From positions 744,001 through 808,000 of the forward strand of contig NZ_JAUSQK010000001.1 of the NCBI RefSeq assembly GCF_030811115.1: a stretch of DNA of 64,000 nt, in the 5' to 3' direction. This DNA is from Olsenella profusa DSM 13989 (lineage in GTDB: Bacteria > Actinomycetota > Coriobacteriia > Coriobacteriales > Atopobiaceae). Of this stretch, positions 20,117-27,999 are shown piece after piece. The number at the start of each line of letters is the position of its first letter. Position 1 is the stretch's first letter. Below the pieces are notes generated by a model. That model was not told the DNA's origin. It saw only the letters and a list, made by a program, of their open reading frames with translations, and made no database searches. Made by a program: the position numbers and the translations under genes.

Positions 20117-20989
20117 CTATCGCAACAGGTCGGTCACCTCGCCCAGCACGCTCTCGAAGCTCACGCCGCGCTGCTGATAGTGAGGCTGCTCACGCGAGAC
20201 GACCATGGCGTCGTGAACCAGCGCCCCCGCAAACCCCACGGCGTCCCTCAGGCTCCTTCCACACATGATGGCCGCAAGCAGCCCCGAGGCAAAGAGGTCG
20301 CCCGTGCCGTGCAGCAGGAAGGGAAGCCGCTCACCCGAGGTCTCGTCCAGGTCGACGTCCTGGCCAGCCACAAAGTTGCGGATGAGCCCATCGTTACGCG
20401 CGACGCCCTTTATGACCACGACCTTGGCGCCCCTGTCCAGGAGGGCATCCATCATGCGCGTCACGTAGGCGTCGCTCACGTCCTGCCCCTCGTAGGGGAT
20501 GCGCGTGAGGATGGACGCCTCCGTGAGGTTGGGCGTGAGGACGTCCGCCCCCTCGACGAGCCTGCCAGTGGCCTCGCACATCTCGTCGCTGTAGGTGGGG
20601 TACTTCCTGCCGTTGTCCCCCATCACCGGGTCGACCATGCGCAGTGCCGTGGGGTGCTCGCGGTAGAGCCGCTCGATGACGCCCACCTGCTCGGCCGAAC
20701 CCAGGAATCCTGAGTAGATGGCATCGAGCTCGACGCCCTCCTGATCCCAGGCATCGAGGTAGTCGTCGAGCATGCTGGTCGTATCGTGCATGTGGAACAC
20801 GGGGAAGCCGGTATGCGCCGAGAAGAGCGAGGTGGGGATCGGGCAGACGTCGCAGCCCGCCGCGGAGAGCACGGGGATGGCCACCCCCAGCGAGCAATTG
20901 CCGTAGCCGCACAGGTCGTGCACGGCGGCGACGCGGGGAATGTAGGCCCCTGAGCGTTGGTAGAGCGTGAGTTCCTTGGCAGTTGTCAT
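20117..20989 (-). CDS. Pyridoxal/pyridoxamine kinase
   Basis: Ribokinase-fold kinase that phosphorylates B6 vitamers in the PLP salvage pathway. 290 residues from ATG 20989 (GAGAGGAAACACC upstream). Features are VAAVHDLCGYGNCSL at the N-terminus (substrate lid), YSGFLGSAEQV, VDPVMGDNG, TPNLTEASIL, and the C-terminal anion-hole/catalytic HGTGDLFASGLL. PdxY- and PdxK-type enzymes cannot be separated by eye. It is divergent from purE, which is 437 bases away. Confidence 0.88.
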   Translation of the reverse strand: MTTAKELTLYQRSGAYIPRVAAVHDLCGYGNCSLGVAIPVLSAAGCDVCPIPTSLFSAHTGFPVFHMHDTTSMLDDYLDAWDQEGVELDAIYSGFLGSAEQVGVIERLYREHPTALRMVDPVMGDNGRKYPTYSDEMCEATGRLVEGADVLTPNLTEASILTRIPYEGQDVSDAYVTRMMDALLDRGAKVVVIKGVARNDGLIRNFVAGQDVDLDETSGERLPFLLHGTGDLFASGLLAAIMCGRSLRDAVGFAGALVHDAMVVSREQPHYQQRGVSFESVLGEVTDLLR

Positions 20990-21091
20990 GGTGTTTCCTC
21001 TCACATGGACTTATGGACCAATGCTGTGGGGAAGCATAGGCGAATGGCCTGCCGCAAGGCTGTGCAGCAGGGAAAAATCATAAGATGAAAG

Positions 21092-21120
21092 TTGAGTAGT
21101 AAATAAATTGTGCATTATAT
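21092..21120 (+). promoter_or_regulatory. Probable promoter of the purE operon
   Basis: TTGAGT (21092-21097) and TTATAT (21115-21120) are 17 bases apart in an unusually AT-rich stretch (about 21070-21420) 300 bases before purE. Confidence 0.5.
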
Positions 21121-21134
21121 ATAGTTAGCCTTAT

Positions 21135-21209
21135 CTCCCCATGATCTATGCTAAATCAACGTTATAGATAGGGAGGTGATTGGTGATGTGCATGACCATG
21201 AGGAACTAA
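21135..21209 (+). promoter_or_regulatory. Leader hairpin hiding a ribosome site, then a 7-codon ORF
   Basis: CTCCC (21135-21139) pairs with GGGAG (21171-21175) and ATCTAT (21144-21149) with ATAGAT (21164-21169), so the strong ribosome site GGGAGGTGAT would be sequestered. That site precedes a tiny frame ATG 21186 to TAA 21209 encoding MCMTMRN. The arrangement suggests translational control in the purE leader. This is inference; no known riboswitch was recognised. Bases 21210-21426 hold no further gene I can support. Confidence 0.4.
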
Positions 21210-21426
21210 AGCAGGCGTGAGGGAGTATGTCGGATCAGATTGTGAGAGACATAACTGGTCGCCATTCCTTTTATGGGAAAGAAGAATAGAATGCTCGTAA
21301 CGGCAAAGACAGCACGCGTACAGATGGCAGATGATGGACTAATTCTTGGGGTTGGCTCAAGACGGACTGTGGTTCTAGAATCTGATGCGGAATATGCGTA
21401 TGCACCACACTTTGCTGGGAGGATCC

Positions 21427-21888
21427 ATGGTCGAAGGCGCAGTGGTAGGAATCATCATGGGGTCGAAGTCGGATCTCCCCGCCATGGAGGCCTGCACCAA
21501 GCAGCTCGAGGAGTTTGGCGTGCCCTTTGAGCTGGTCATCGCCTCGGCCCATCGTACGCCCGACAAGGTGCGCGAATGGGCGGCGGGTGCGGCGGACCGC
21601 GGCCTCAAGGTCATCATCGCCGCCGCCGGCAAGGCGGCCCACCTGGGTGGCGTCGTTGCCGCCTACACGCCCCTACCCATCGTGGGCGTCCCCATGAAGA
21701 CCTCCGACCTGGGTGGCATGGACTCCCTGCTCTCCATGGTGCAGATGCCCTCGGGCGTGCCCGTTGCCTGCGTGGCCATAGGCGGGGCCAGGAACGCGGC
21801 CATCTATGCCACGCAGATCCTGGCGACCTCCGATGCCCGCTGTGCCGAGGTCATCGCCTCCTTCAAGAGGCGGATGGCGGAGGCATAG
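21427..21888 (+). CDS. purE: 5-(carboxyamino)imidazole ribonucleotide mutase
   Basis: Class I PurE, converting N5-CAIR to CAIR. 153 residues. The start contains VGIIMGSKSDLPAME, followed by SAHRTPDK and AAAGKAAHLGGVVAAYT, all typical. The ATG at 21427 follows GGGAGGATCC, better than the in-frame ATG at 21385. No purK (its usual partner) is in the window. The stop is one base before the sortase start. Confidence 0.96.
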   Translation: MVEGAVVGIIMGSKSDLPAMEACTKQLEEFGVPFELVIASAHRTPDKVREWAAGAADRGLKVIIAAAGKAAHLGGVVAAYTPLPIVGVPMKTSDLGGMDSLLSMVQMPSGVPVACVAIGGARNAAIYATQILATSDARCAEVIASFKRRMAEA

Positions 21889-21889
21889 C

Positions 21890-22843
21890 ATGGCGGGCGG
21901 GACCGGCAGGCACCTGAGACGCAGCCCCGCGGGGGGAGCCCCGCACGCCTCCCCGTCTGAATCGGCACGTGCAGCCAGGGGGGCGGCGCCTCGTGCCGTT
22001 GGCGTGAGGCCCGTGCGCGTGGGTGGTGGCCGTCATGGTCGTGCGAGGCATCGCGGCGGACGCCGCACCGTCTCCAACGTCCTCATCGTGGTGGGCGTGG
22101 TGCTGCTCCTGGTTGCCGGTGGCCTGTGGGGCTTCGCACAGCTGCGCTACCATGAGGCCAACGTGCAGAACGAGAGGCTCGCCGCCTATGCCACCGTCTA
22201 CGATGATGCGAGCCAGGCCCCGCAGATAGACTGGGAGGGTCTCAAGGCCATCAACCCCGACGTGGTCGGCTGGCTCTACGTGCCGGGCACCACCATCGAC
22301 TATCCCGTGTACCAGTCCACGGACAACGAGTACTACCTGCGTCACTCTGCCACGGGTGATTGGCTGGTGTCAGGCCAGGTCTTCATGGACTACCAGAACA
22401 CCGCTCCCGGCATGGTTGACCAGCAGAGCATCATCTACGGGCACCACATGCTCGACGGCACCATGTTCGAGCAGATAGCCGCCATGGACGACCAAGCCAC
22501 CTTCGATGGCATCAGCACCATCTGGTACGTCACCGAGCAGGGGGCCTGCGAGCTCGAGCCGCTCCTCCTGTACTACACGCGGGCGGACAACCAGGACGTG
22601 CGGCGGTTCGGCTTCGACTCCCCGGACGCCTTCCACTCGTATCTGCAGGGGCTCCTGGGCGATGCCGTCACCATGAGCGTGGATGCCAGCCAGGTCATTG
22701 CGGGCACCGACCACGTTCTCTCACTGGTAACCTGCAACTACTATCGTGACTACTACCTGCCGGATGGCACCAACGGCCGTACGGTGCTGGTGTGCGTGCC
22801 CAAGGCGGAGGCCGCGGCCGCCCGTGCGGCCTCGGGTGGCTAG
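21890..22843 (+). CDS. Class B sortase
   Basis: Membrane-anchored cysteine transpeptidase that attaches surface proteins to the wall. 317 residues from ATG 21890, with GGAGG inside the purE 3' end as ribosome site. The N-terminal ~60 residues are Arg/Ala/Gly-rich and cytoplasmic, followed by one helix at about 62-82 (VLIVVGVVLLLVAGGLWGF). The sortase fold carries His185 (YGHHM), Cys282 (LVTCNYY) and Arg297 (GRTVLV). PVYQSTDNEYYLRH is typical of class B. No NPQTN- or LPxTG-type substrate gene adjoins it. It sits tightly inside the purine genes and is probably cotranscribed with purE and purM. Confidence 0.9.
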   Translation: MAGGTGRHLRRSPAGGAPHASPSESARAARGAAPRAVGVRPVRVGGGRHGRARHRGGRRTVSNVLIVVGVVLLLVAGGLWGFAQLRYHEANVQNERLAAYATVYDDASQAPQIDWEGLKAINPDVVGWLYVPGTTIDYPVYQSTDNEYYLRHSATGDWLVSGQVFMDYQNTAPGMVDQQSIIYGHHMLDGTMFEQIAAMDDQATFDGISTIWYVTEQGACELEPLLLYYTRADNQDVRRFGFDSPDAFHSYLQGLLGDAVTMSVDASQVIAGTDHVLSLVTCNYYRDYYLPDGTNGRTVLVCVPKAEAAAARAASGG

Positions 22844-22888
22844 GTGGACGTCGGACGAACCGGGGCCAAGCCCCAGACGGGAGAGGCG

Positions 22889-23959
22889 ATGAGCGAGCGC
22901 GAGCGGCGGCATGTCACGTACGCGGATGCGGGTGTGGACGTCGAGGAGGGTGCGCGTGCCGTCGACGCCATCAGGGACGCCGTGCGCGCCACGAGCCGCC
23001 CCGAGGTCATCGGTGGTCTGGGGGGCTTTGGCTCGTGCTTCTCCATGAGGGGATTCAAGGACATGGAGGACCCGATCCTCGTCTCGGGTACCGACGGCGT
23101 GGGCACCAAGCTTGCCATTGCCCAGCTGCTCGACCGCCACGAGACGGTGGGCCAGGACCTCGTGGCCATGTGCGTGGACGACGTGGTGCCCGTCGGTGCC
23201 GAGCCGCTCTTCTTCCTGGACTACCTTGCCCTCGGCAGGCTCAAGGCCGAGCATGTCGCCACGATCGTCGGTGGCATTGTCGAGGGCTGTCGCCTCGCGG
23301 GCTGCGCGCTCGTGGGCGGCGAGATGGCCGAGCATCCTGGCGTGATGGCCACGGACGACTATGACCTCGCCGGCTTCGTGGTGGGCATCGTCGACCGCCC
23401 CAGGATGCTTGGTCCCGAGCGGGTCCACGTGGGTGACGTCATCCTGGGCCTGCCCTCGAGCGGCATCCACTCCAACGGCTACTCCCTCGTGCGCAGGGTG
23501 GTCATCGAGGGCAGGACCACAGGGCAGCTCGAAGCCTATGACAGCGGGCTGGGGGAGTCCATCGCCGATGCCGTGCTGCGCCCCACCACTATCTATGCCG
23601 GTGCGCTCACGCGCACCCTCAAGGCGGATGCGCCCATCCATGCCATGGCCCACATCACGGGCGGCGGCATCACCGAGAACCTCAATCGTGCCCTGCCGAC
23701 GACGGTGGACGCTGCCGTCGACCGCGGTGGTGCCGCAGGGCCCGCCTGGCAGGTGCCACCCATCATCACGTACTGCGTGCGGGCGGCGGGCCTTACCCTC
23801 GACGAGGCCTACAGGACCTTCAACATGGGGGTGGGTATGAGCCTCATCGTCGCCCCCGGTGATGTGGATGCCGTGCACGCGGCGCTTGCCGCCGAAGGGC
23901 TGGAACCCTTCGTGATGGGGACGTGCGTGGAGGGCTCCGGAAAGGTGGTCTACCGATGA
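22889..23959 (+). CDS. purM: Phosphoribosylformylglycinamidine cyclo-ligase
   Basis: AIR synthetase, fifth step of purine synthesis. 356 residues from ATG 22889 (MSERERRHVTYADAGVDVE). Signatures are the N-terminal TYADAGVDVEEG, LVSGTDGVGTKL, CVDDVVPVGAEPLFFLDY, LPSSGIHSNGYSLVRR and AHITGGGITENL. A longer frame begins at 22844 next to the sortase stop, but it adds only non-conserved residues. It overlaps purN by four bases (ATGA). Confidence 0.97.
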   Translation: MSERERRHVTYADAGVDVEEGARAVDAIRDAVRATSRPEVIGGLGGFGSCFSMRGFKDMEDPILVSGTDGVGTKLAIAQLLDRHETVGQDLVAMCVDDVVPVGAEPLFFLDYLALGRLKAEHVATIVGGIVEGCRLAGCALVGGEMAEHPGVMATDDYDLAGFVVGIVDRPRMLGPERVHVGDVILGLPSSGIHSNGYSLVRRVVIEGRTTGQLEAYDSGLGESIADAVLRPTTIYAGALTRTLKADAPIHAMAHITGGGITENLNRALPTTVDAAVDRGGAAGPAWQVPPIITYCVRAAGLTLDEAYRTFNMGVGMSLIVAPGDVDAVHAALAAEGLEPFVMGTCVEGSGKVVYR

Positions 23960-24618
23960 GCATTTGCTTGGGTGTTCTCATCAGCGGTTCCGGCACCAAC
24001 CTACAGGCCATCATCGACCGCATGGCGGCCGGTACGCTGGACGCCACCATCGAGCTGGTCGTCTCGTCGCGTCCCAGCGCCTATGGCCTCAAGCGTGCCG
24101 AGGCCGCAGGCATCCAGACGCTGACCCTCTCCAAGGAGATCTATGCCGATCCCGAGCGGGCGGACGAGGTCATCGCCAGCTCGCTCAGGCGTGCGGGCGT
24201 CGACTACGTCATCATGGCCGGCTACATGCGCATGGTTCACGAACCCATCCTGGCCGCGTTTCCCAACAGGGTCATCAACCTGCACCCGGCGCTCCTTCCT
24301 AGCTTCAAGGGGGCGCACGCCATCCAGGACGCCTATGACTATGGGGTCAAGGTGACGGGCGTGACCGTGCACGTGGCCGACGGGCGCTACGACTGTGGCC
24401 CCATCATCGCGCAGCGCGCGCTGGCGGTGGAGGAGGGCTGGACCGTTGACGAGCTGGAGGAGCACATCCATGCCATCGAGCATGAGCTCTACCCGGACGT
24501 CATCCAACTGCTCGCCGAGGGTCGCGTGCGTGTCGACGGTGGCAGGGTGCACGTTGACCCGCCGCTCGCAGAGGGAGCAGCGGGCGACGGCGCGGCGTCT
24601 GTCACGGCGACTCTGTGA
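23956..24618 (+). CDS. purN: Phosphoribosylglycinamide formyltransferase
   Basis: Transfers a formyl group from 10-formyl-THF to GAR. 220 residues. It starts with LGVLISGSGTNLQAII and has the catalytic region MAGYMRMVHEPIL and INLHPALLPSFKGAHA with the active-site His, then VTGVTVHVAD. Overlap with the purM stop implies translational coupling. The C-terminal ~25 residues are a variable Ala/Gly-rich tail. Confidence 0.97.
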   Translation: MSICLGVLISGSGTNLQAIIDRMAAGTLDATIELVVSSRPSAYGLKRAEAAGIQTLTLSKEIYADPERADEVIASSLRRAGVDYVIMAGYMRMVHEPILAAFPNRVINLHPALLPSFKGAHAIQDAYDYGVKVTGVTVHVADGRYDCGPIIAQRALAVEEGWTVDELEEHIHAIEHELYPDVIQLLAEGRVRVDGGRVHVDPPLAEGAAGDGAASVTATL

Positions 24619-25040
24619 TAGGCCACCATGCGAAGGTGCGCGGAGACACGGGCGTCGACGTTGGGCAGCGTGTGGGCGCGGCCGTCCTCCATGAGGCACT
24701 CCTGACAGGCGACGATGCGGTGCGTTCCCCCCTCACAGAATCCCGAGCGAATCCCTCCCTTGGGTCCTGGCGCATAGGGGATGTGCATCCTCTTGATGGG
24801 GTGTGATATATGGACGAGGCTCCAGCGACCTGGGAACCATTCCAACGCGCCCAGACGGCTGCCTGGGGCACCGCCGCAGGGCGTCCGCCGTCGTTTTGTG
24901 TGGTGCCGTCCGGCACCGTCGCCTGGGGCGATTGACGGGGACTAGAATGACGCAGATACCAATTTGCGCGAGCCACCGCTCCACGTGTCGCGACGCGAGG
25001 GAGATCGAGGCCGCGCCCTGCGCTTTGATGGGAGACATGT
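24619..25040. other. Intergenic region between purN and the 2-hydroxyacid dehydrogenase
   Basis: No gene is supported on either strand; the open frames here are short and unlike any family. A small hairpin GGTGCC-GTCC-GGCACC lies near 24902-24917. The downstream gene's ribosome site (GGGAGA) is the only other feature. Confidence 0.4.
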
Positions 25041-25994
25041 ATGGGCGACATAACCAAGATAGGCGTCATTGGCATGGGTCACGTGGGGGCGCACGTGGCA
25101 AACGCGATTCTCTACCAGGGGCTTGCGGCGGAGCTGTACTGTGTCGACTCCCAAGAGGGTAAGGTGTCCTGCGAGGTCAATGATCTGCAGGATGCCATGC
25201 CCTTCTACCCGCGCCAGGCGCGCGTCTACAACTGTCATCAGGACTATGAGGCCCTGCTCGACTGTGACGTGGTGGTCAACGCTGCCGGCCACGTCGCCCA
25301 GGCTGCCGGCAACCGCGACGGAGAGCTCGTCTGCACCTCGGGTGAGACCAAGGTGTGGGCGCCACACTTTAGGGGGTACGAGGGCGTCATCGTGACCATT
25401 GCGAATCCCTGTGATGTCATTGCGACGCTCGTCTGGAAGCTCTCGGGACTCCAGCCCAACCAGATCGTGGGCTCCGGCACCGCGCTCGACTCCGCGCGCT
25501 TCCGCCATGCGCTCTGGGCCGAGACCGGCTATAACCCCACCTCCATCACCAGCTGGATGATTGGCGAGCATGGATCCAGCCAGTTTGCCGCATGGTCGCA
25601 CGTGTCGTTTGGCGCCATGCCCCTCTTGGAGCTCGAGCGGGTCGACCCCGAGCGCTTCACCCTCGACAAGGATGCCATCGAGGAGGCCGTGCGCCAGGGT
25701 GGCTATGTCACGTATGATGGCAAGGGATGCACGGAGTACTCCATCGCCAACGCAGCCGTCGAGCTGGTCAAGGCGGTCGTGCAGGACTCCAGGCTCATTA
25801 CGCCCTGCGGGACGCTGCTGCCAGACGAGGGCTATTATGGTGAGCGCGGGCACTTCACCTCCATCCCCGCGGTCGTGGGTGCCGATGGCGTCGAACGGAC
25901 GCTCAAGATGGAGCTCTCCCACGACGAGCAGGAGAAGTTCCACGTCAGCTGCAGACACATCCAGGAGAACGTCGAGAGGGTCAGATGCTGGTAG
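25041..25994 (+). CDS. L-lactate / L-2-hydroxyacid dehydrogenase family
   Basis: NAD-dependent reduction of a 2-oxoacid, likely to regenerate NAD+ in fermentation. 317 residues with Rossmann motif GVIGMGHVGAHVA, Asp36 at the end of beta-2 (NAD rather than NADP), DSAR (Asp150, Arg153) and catalytic His177 in GEHG. The substrate loop AGHVAQAAGNR lacks the Gln expected in true LDH (AGxPQKPGxxR) and the Arg expected in malate dehydrogenase, so it may be an L-2-hydroxyisocaproate-type enzyme. The start follows GGGAGA. It appears monocistronic. Confidence 0.85.
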   Translation: MGDITKIGVIGMGHVGAHVANAILYQGLAAELYCVDSQEGKVSCEVNDLQDAMPFYPRQARVYNCHQDYEALLDCDVVVNAAGHVAQAAGNRDGELVCTSGETKVWAPHFRGYEGVIVTIANPCDVIATLVWKLSGLQPNQIVGSGTALDSARFRHALWAETGYNPTSITSWMIGEHGSSQFAAWSHVSFGAMPLLELERVDPERFTLDKDAIEEAVRQGGYVTYDGKGCTEYSIANAAVELVKAVVQDSRLITPCGTLLPDEGYYGERGHFTSIPAVVGADGVERTLKMELSHDEQEKFHVSCRHIQENVERVRCW

Positions 25995-26271
25995 CATTCG
26001 TCTATGGGCTGCGCTTGAGGTTGTCGAGGCTTCGCAGGGCCTGCGCCAGCGGGCCCTGGGGCACCCTCAGGCGACTGCCAGGCATCAGGGGAGGTGCCTC
26101 GAACCATCATGGCGGACGGCTGTTCCGAAAAGGCCCGAAGCGTCGGGTTGTCCATGCAGCAAATGGGGTACACTAAAGCGCGTTTTAAACGTGAGTCAAA
26201 ACTTTGAACGTCGCAGGAAGTCCAGATGTCGCGACACGAGGGGTTGGCTCAAGGCAAGGGAGGCAAAGCTC

Positions 26272-27744
26272 ATGCAATCGAAGATAGCGCATGCAGCGGA
26301 GCGAAAGGCATTTGGTTTTGCCATCGATCAGATCATCAAGAGTGCTTCTGGCAAGAGTCGCGAGCAGAACGTCGAGCATCTCATCGATATGGCCGGCAAG
26401 CTCCTCAAGGACACCTCGCCCGGTGCCACGCGTGGCATCCGCAAGGGGCTGTATCCTGGGTCAAAGTGGGAGAGGTACCTCTTTGACATCATCGACACGG
26501 CAGATCACAACGTCCTCAAGCAGACCGTGCTCAACGGCGGCTATGAGGGCGCCTTCCGTGGTCTGCGTGCCTGTACCGAGAATGCCGAGAAGTACCAGTG
26601 CAACGTGCCGTGGATCATCCTGTTCGATCCCACGAGTGCCTGCAACAAGCACTGTGTCGGCTGCTGGGCGGCCGACTACGGCAACCGTCTCAACCTCACG
26701 TATGACGAGATGGACAAGCTCGTGAGCGAGGCCAAGGCGCTCGGCACCCACATGTTCATGCTCACCGGCGGCGAGCCGCTCGTCCGCAAGGCCGATATCC
26801 TCAAGCTGGCTGAGAGGCACAACGACTGTCTGTTCAACATCTTCACGAACGCCTCCCTCATCGACCAGGCCTTCTGCGACGAGGTCAAGCGGCTGGGCAA
26901 CATCATCTTCTCCGTCTCGCTGGAGTCATATGAGCCCTCCGTCAACGACGGCCGTCGTGGCGACGGGTCCTTCGGTGAGGTCATGAGGGCCTTTGACCTC
27001 ATGAGGGAGAACGGCCTGCTCTTTGGCACCTCCACGGCATACACGCGCGACAACACCGAGGCCGTCAGCTCCGACGAGTTCTTCGATCTCATCATCGAGA
27101 AGGGTGCCCGCTGGGCCTGGTACTTCCACTACATGCCCGTGGGCGAGGGCGCCAACGCCGACCTCATGCCCACCGTCGAGCAGCGCGAGTACATGCTGCA
27201 CCGTATCCGCGAGGTCCGCGCCATCGAGGGCGGCAAGCCCATCTTTGCCATGGACTTCCAGAACGACGGCGAGTTCGTCGGAGGCTGCATCGCCGGTGGC
27301 CGTGTGTACTGTCATGTGAACGCCCGTGGCGATGTGGAGCCCTGCGTGTTCATCCACTACTCCAGCGCCAACATCAAGACGGAGGACAGCTGGCTCGACT
27401 GCCTGCGCCAGCCCATCTTCCAGGCATACCGCGAGAACTACCCCTGGAACGACAACATGCTGCAGCCCTGCCCCATGCTGGAGAACCCTGCCATCCTGCC
27501 GCGCATCGTCAAGGAGTCAGGCGCCAAGACCAGCGAGTACGTTGCGCCCGAGGCTGCCGAGGACCTCTGCAGGCGCACCCTTCCCTATGCCAGGGAGTGG
27601 GCTCCCAGGGCCAAGGAGCTATGGCTTGACGAGCACCCCACGGGCAAGAAGGTCTACGAGGACGAGATGTCCATGATGGGTACCGATCGCAAGGCAAAGA
27701 TCATCGCCCAGGACGACGCCGAGGAAGAGGCGGTGCTCGACTAG
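26272..27744 (+). CDS. Radical SAM protein
   Basis: 490 residues from ATG 26272 (GGGAGG eight bases upstream). The [4Fe-4S]/SAM-binding motif is CNKHCVGC near residue 125, followed by the GGE motif FMLTGGEPLVR. A second cysteine set (GGCIAGGRVYCHVNARGDVEPC, described here as three spaced Cys, then CPMLEN) near residues 340-410 resembles a SPASM-like auxiliary cluster site. The ~110 residues before the core are helical and basic. The substrate is unknown; no peptide precursor gene was seen next to it. A possible promoter (TACACT near 26168) lies upstream. Confidence 0.85.
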   Translation: MQSKIAHAAERKAFGFAIDQIIKSASGKSREQNVEHLIDMAGKLLKDTSPGATRGIRKGLYPGSKWERYLFDIIDTADHNVLKQTVLNGGYEGAFRGLRACTENAEKYQCNVPWIILFDPTSACNKHCVGCWAADYGNRLNLTYDEMDKLVSEAKALGTHMFMLTGGEPLVRKADILKLAERHNDCLFNIFTNASLIDQAFCDEVKRLGNIIFSVSLESYEPSVNDGRRGDGSFGEVMRAFDLMRENGLLFGTSTAYTRDNTEAVSSDEFFDLIIEKGARWAWYFHYMPVGEGANADLMPTVEQREYMLHRIREVRAIEGGKPIFAMDFQNDGEFVGGCIAGGRVYCHVNARGDVEPCVFIHYSSANIKTEDSWLDCLRQPIFQAYRENYPWNDNMLQPCPMLENPAILPRIVKESGAKTSEYVAPEAAEDLCRRTLPYAREWAPRAKELWLDEHPTGKKVYEDEMSMMGTDRKAKIIAQDDAEEEAVLD

Positions 27745-27770
27745 CCTGTCACCCATGTCCACGCGCACGC

Positions 27771-27804
27771 AGAGGGGCCTTGGCCACAGGGGCAAGGCCC
27801 CTCT
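27771..27804 (+). terminator. Strong hairpin after the radical SAM gene
   Basis: AGAGGGGCCTTG pairs perfectly with CAAGGCCCCTCT over 12 bp. There is no T-run (CGTGACC follows), so termination without a U-tract is only assumed. Confidence 0.5.
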
Positions 27805-27999
27805 CGTGACCGCGCCGCATGCCACGCCCACGGTTCGTGTGTCGGCGCTCCCCGATGCCCCCGCGCCAACGGCCACCACCACGGCTACGCTTAGTCTTGG
27901 CGTGCGCAGCCGCGTCGCCCGCAAGCGTTACAGGTGCACGGTGACGCCCCATCGCTTCTTTTGGCGCCGTCACCCTGCAGTGCGATCCGAGGAGGGATC

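Noticed and set aside
21273-21530. 85-codon frame reading from the AT-rich leader into purE
   Set aside because: The last half is an out-of-frame reading of purE and no ribosome site precedes it.
24489-24845. Minus-strand frame with a Cys pair between purN and the 2-hydroxyacid dehydrogenase
   Set aside because: No ribosome site, no recognisable domain, and it runs into the antisense of purN.
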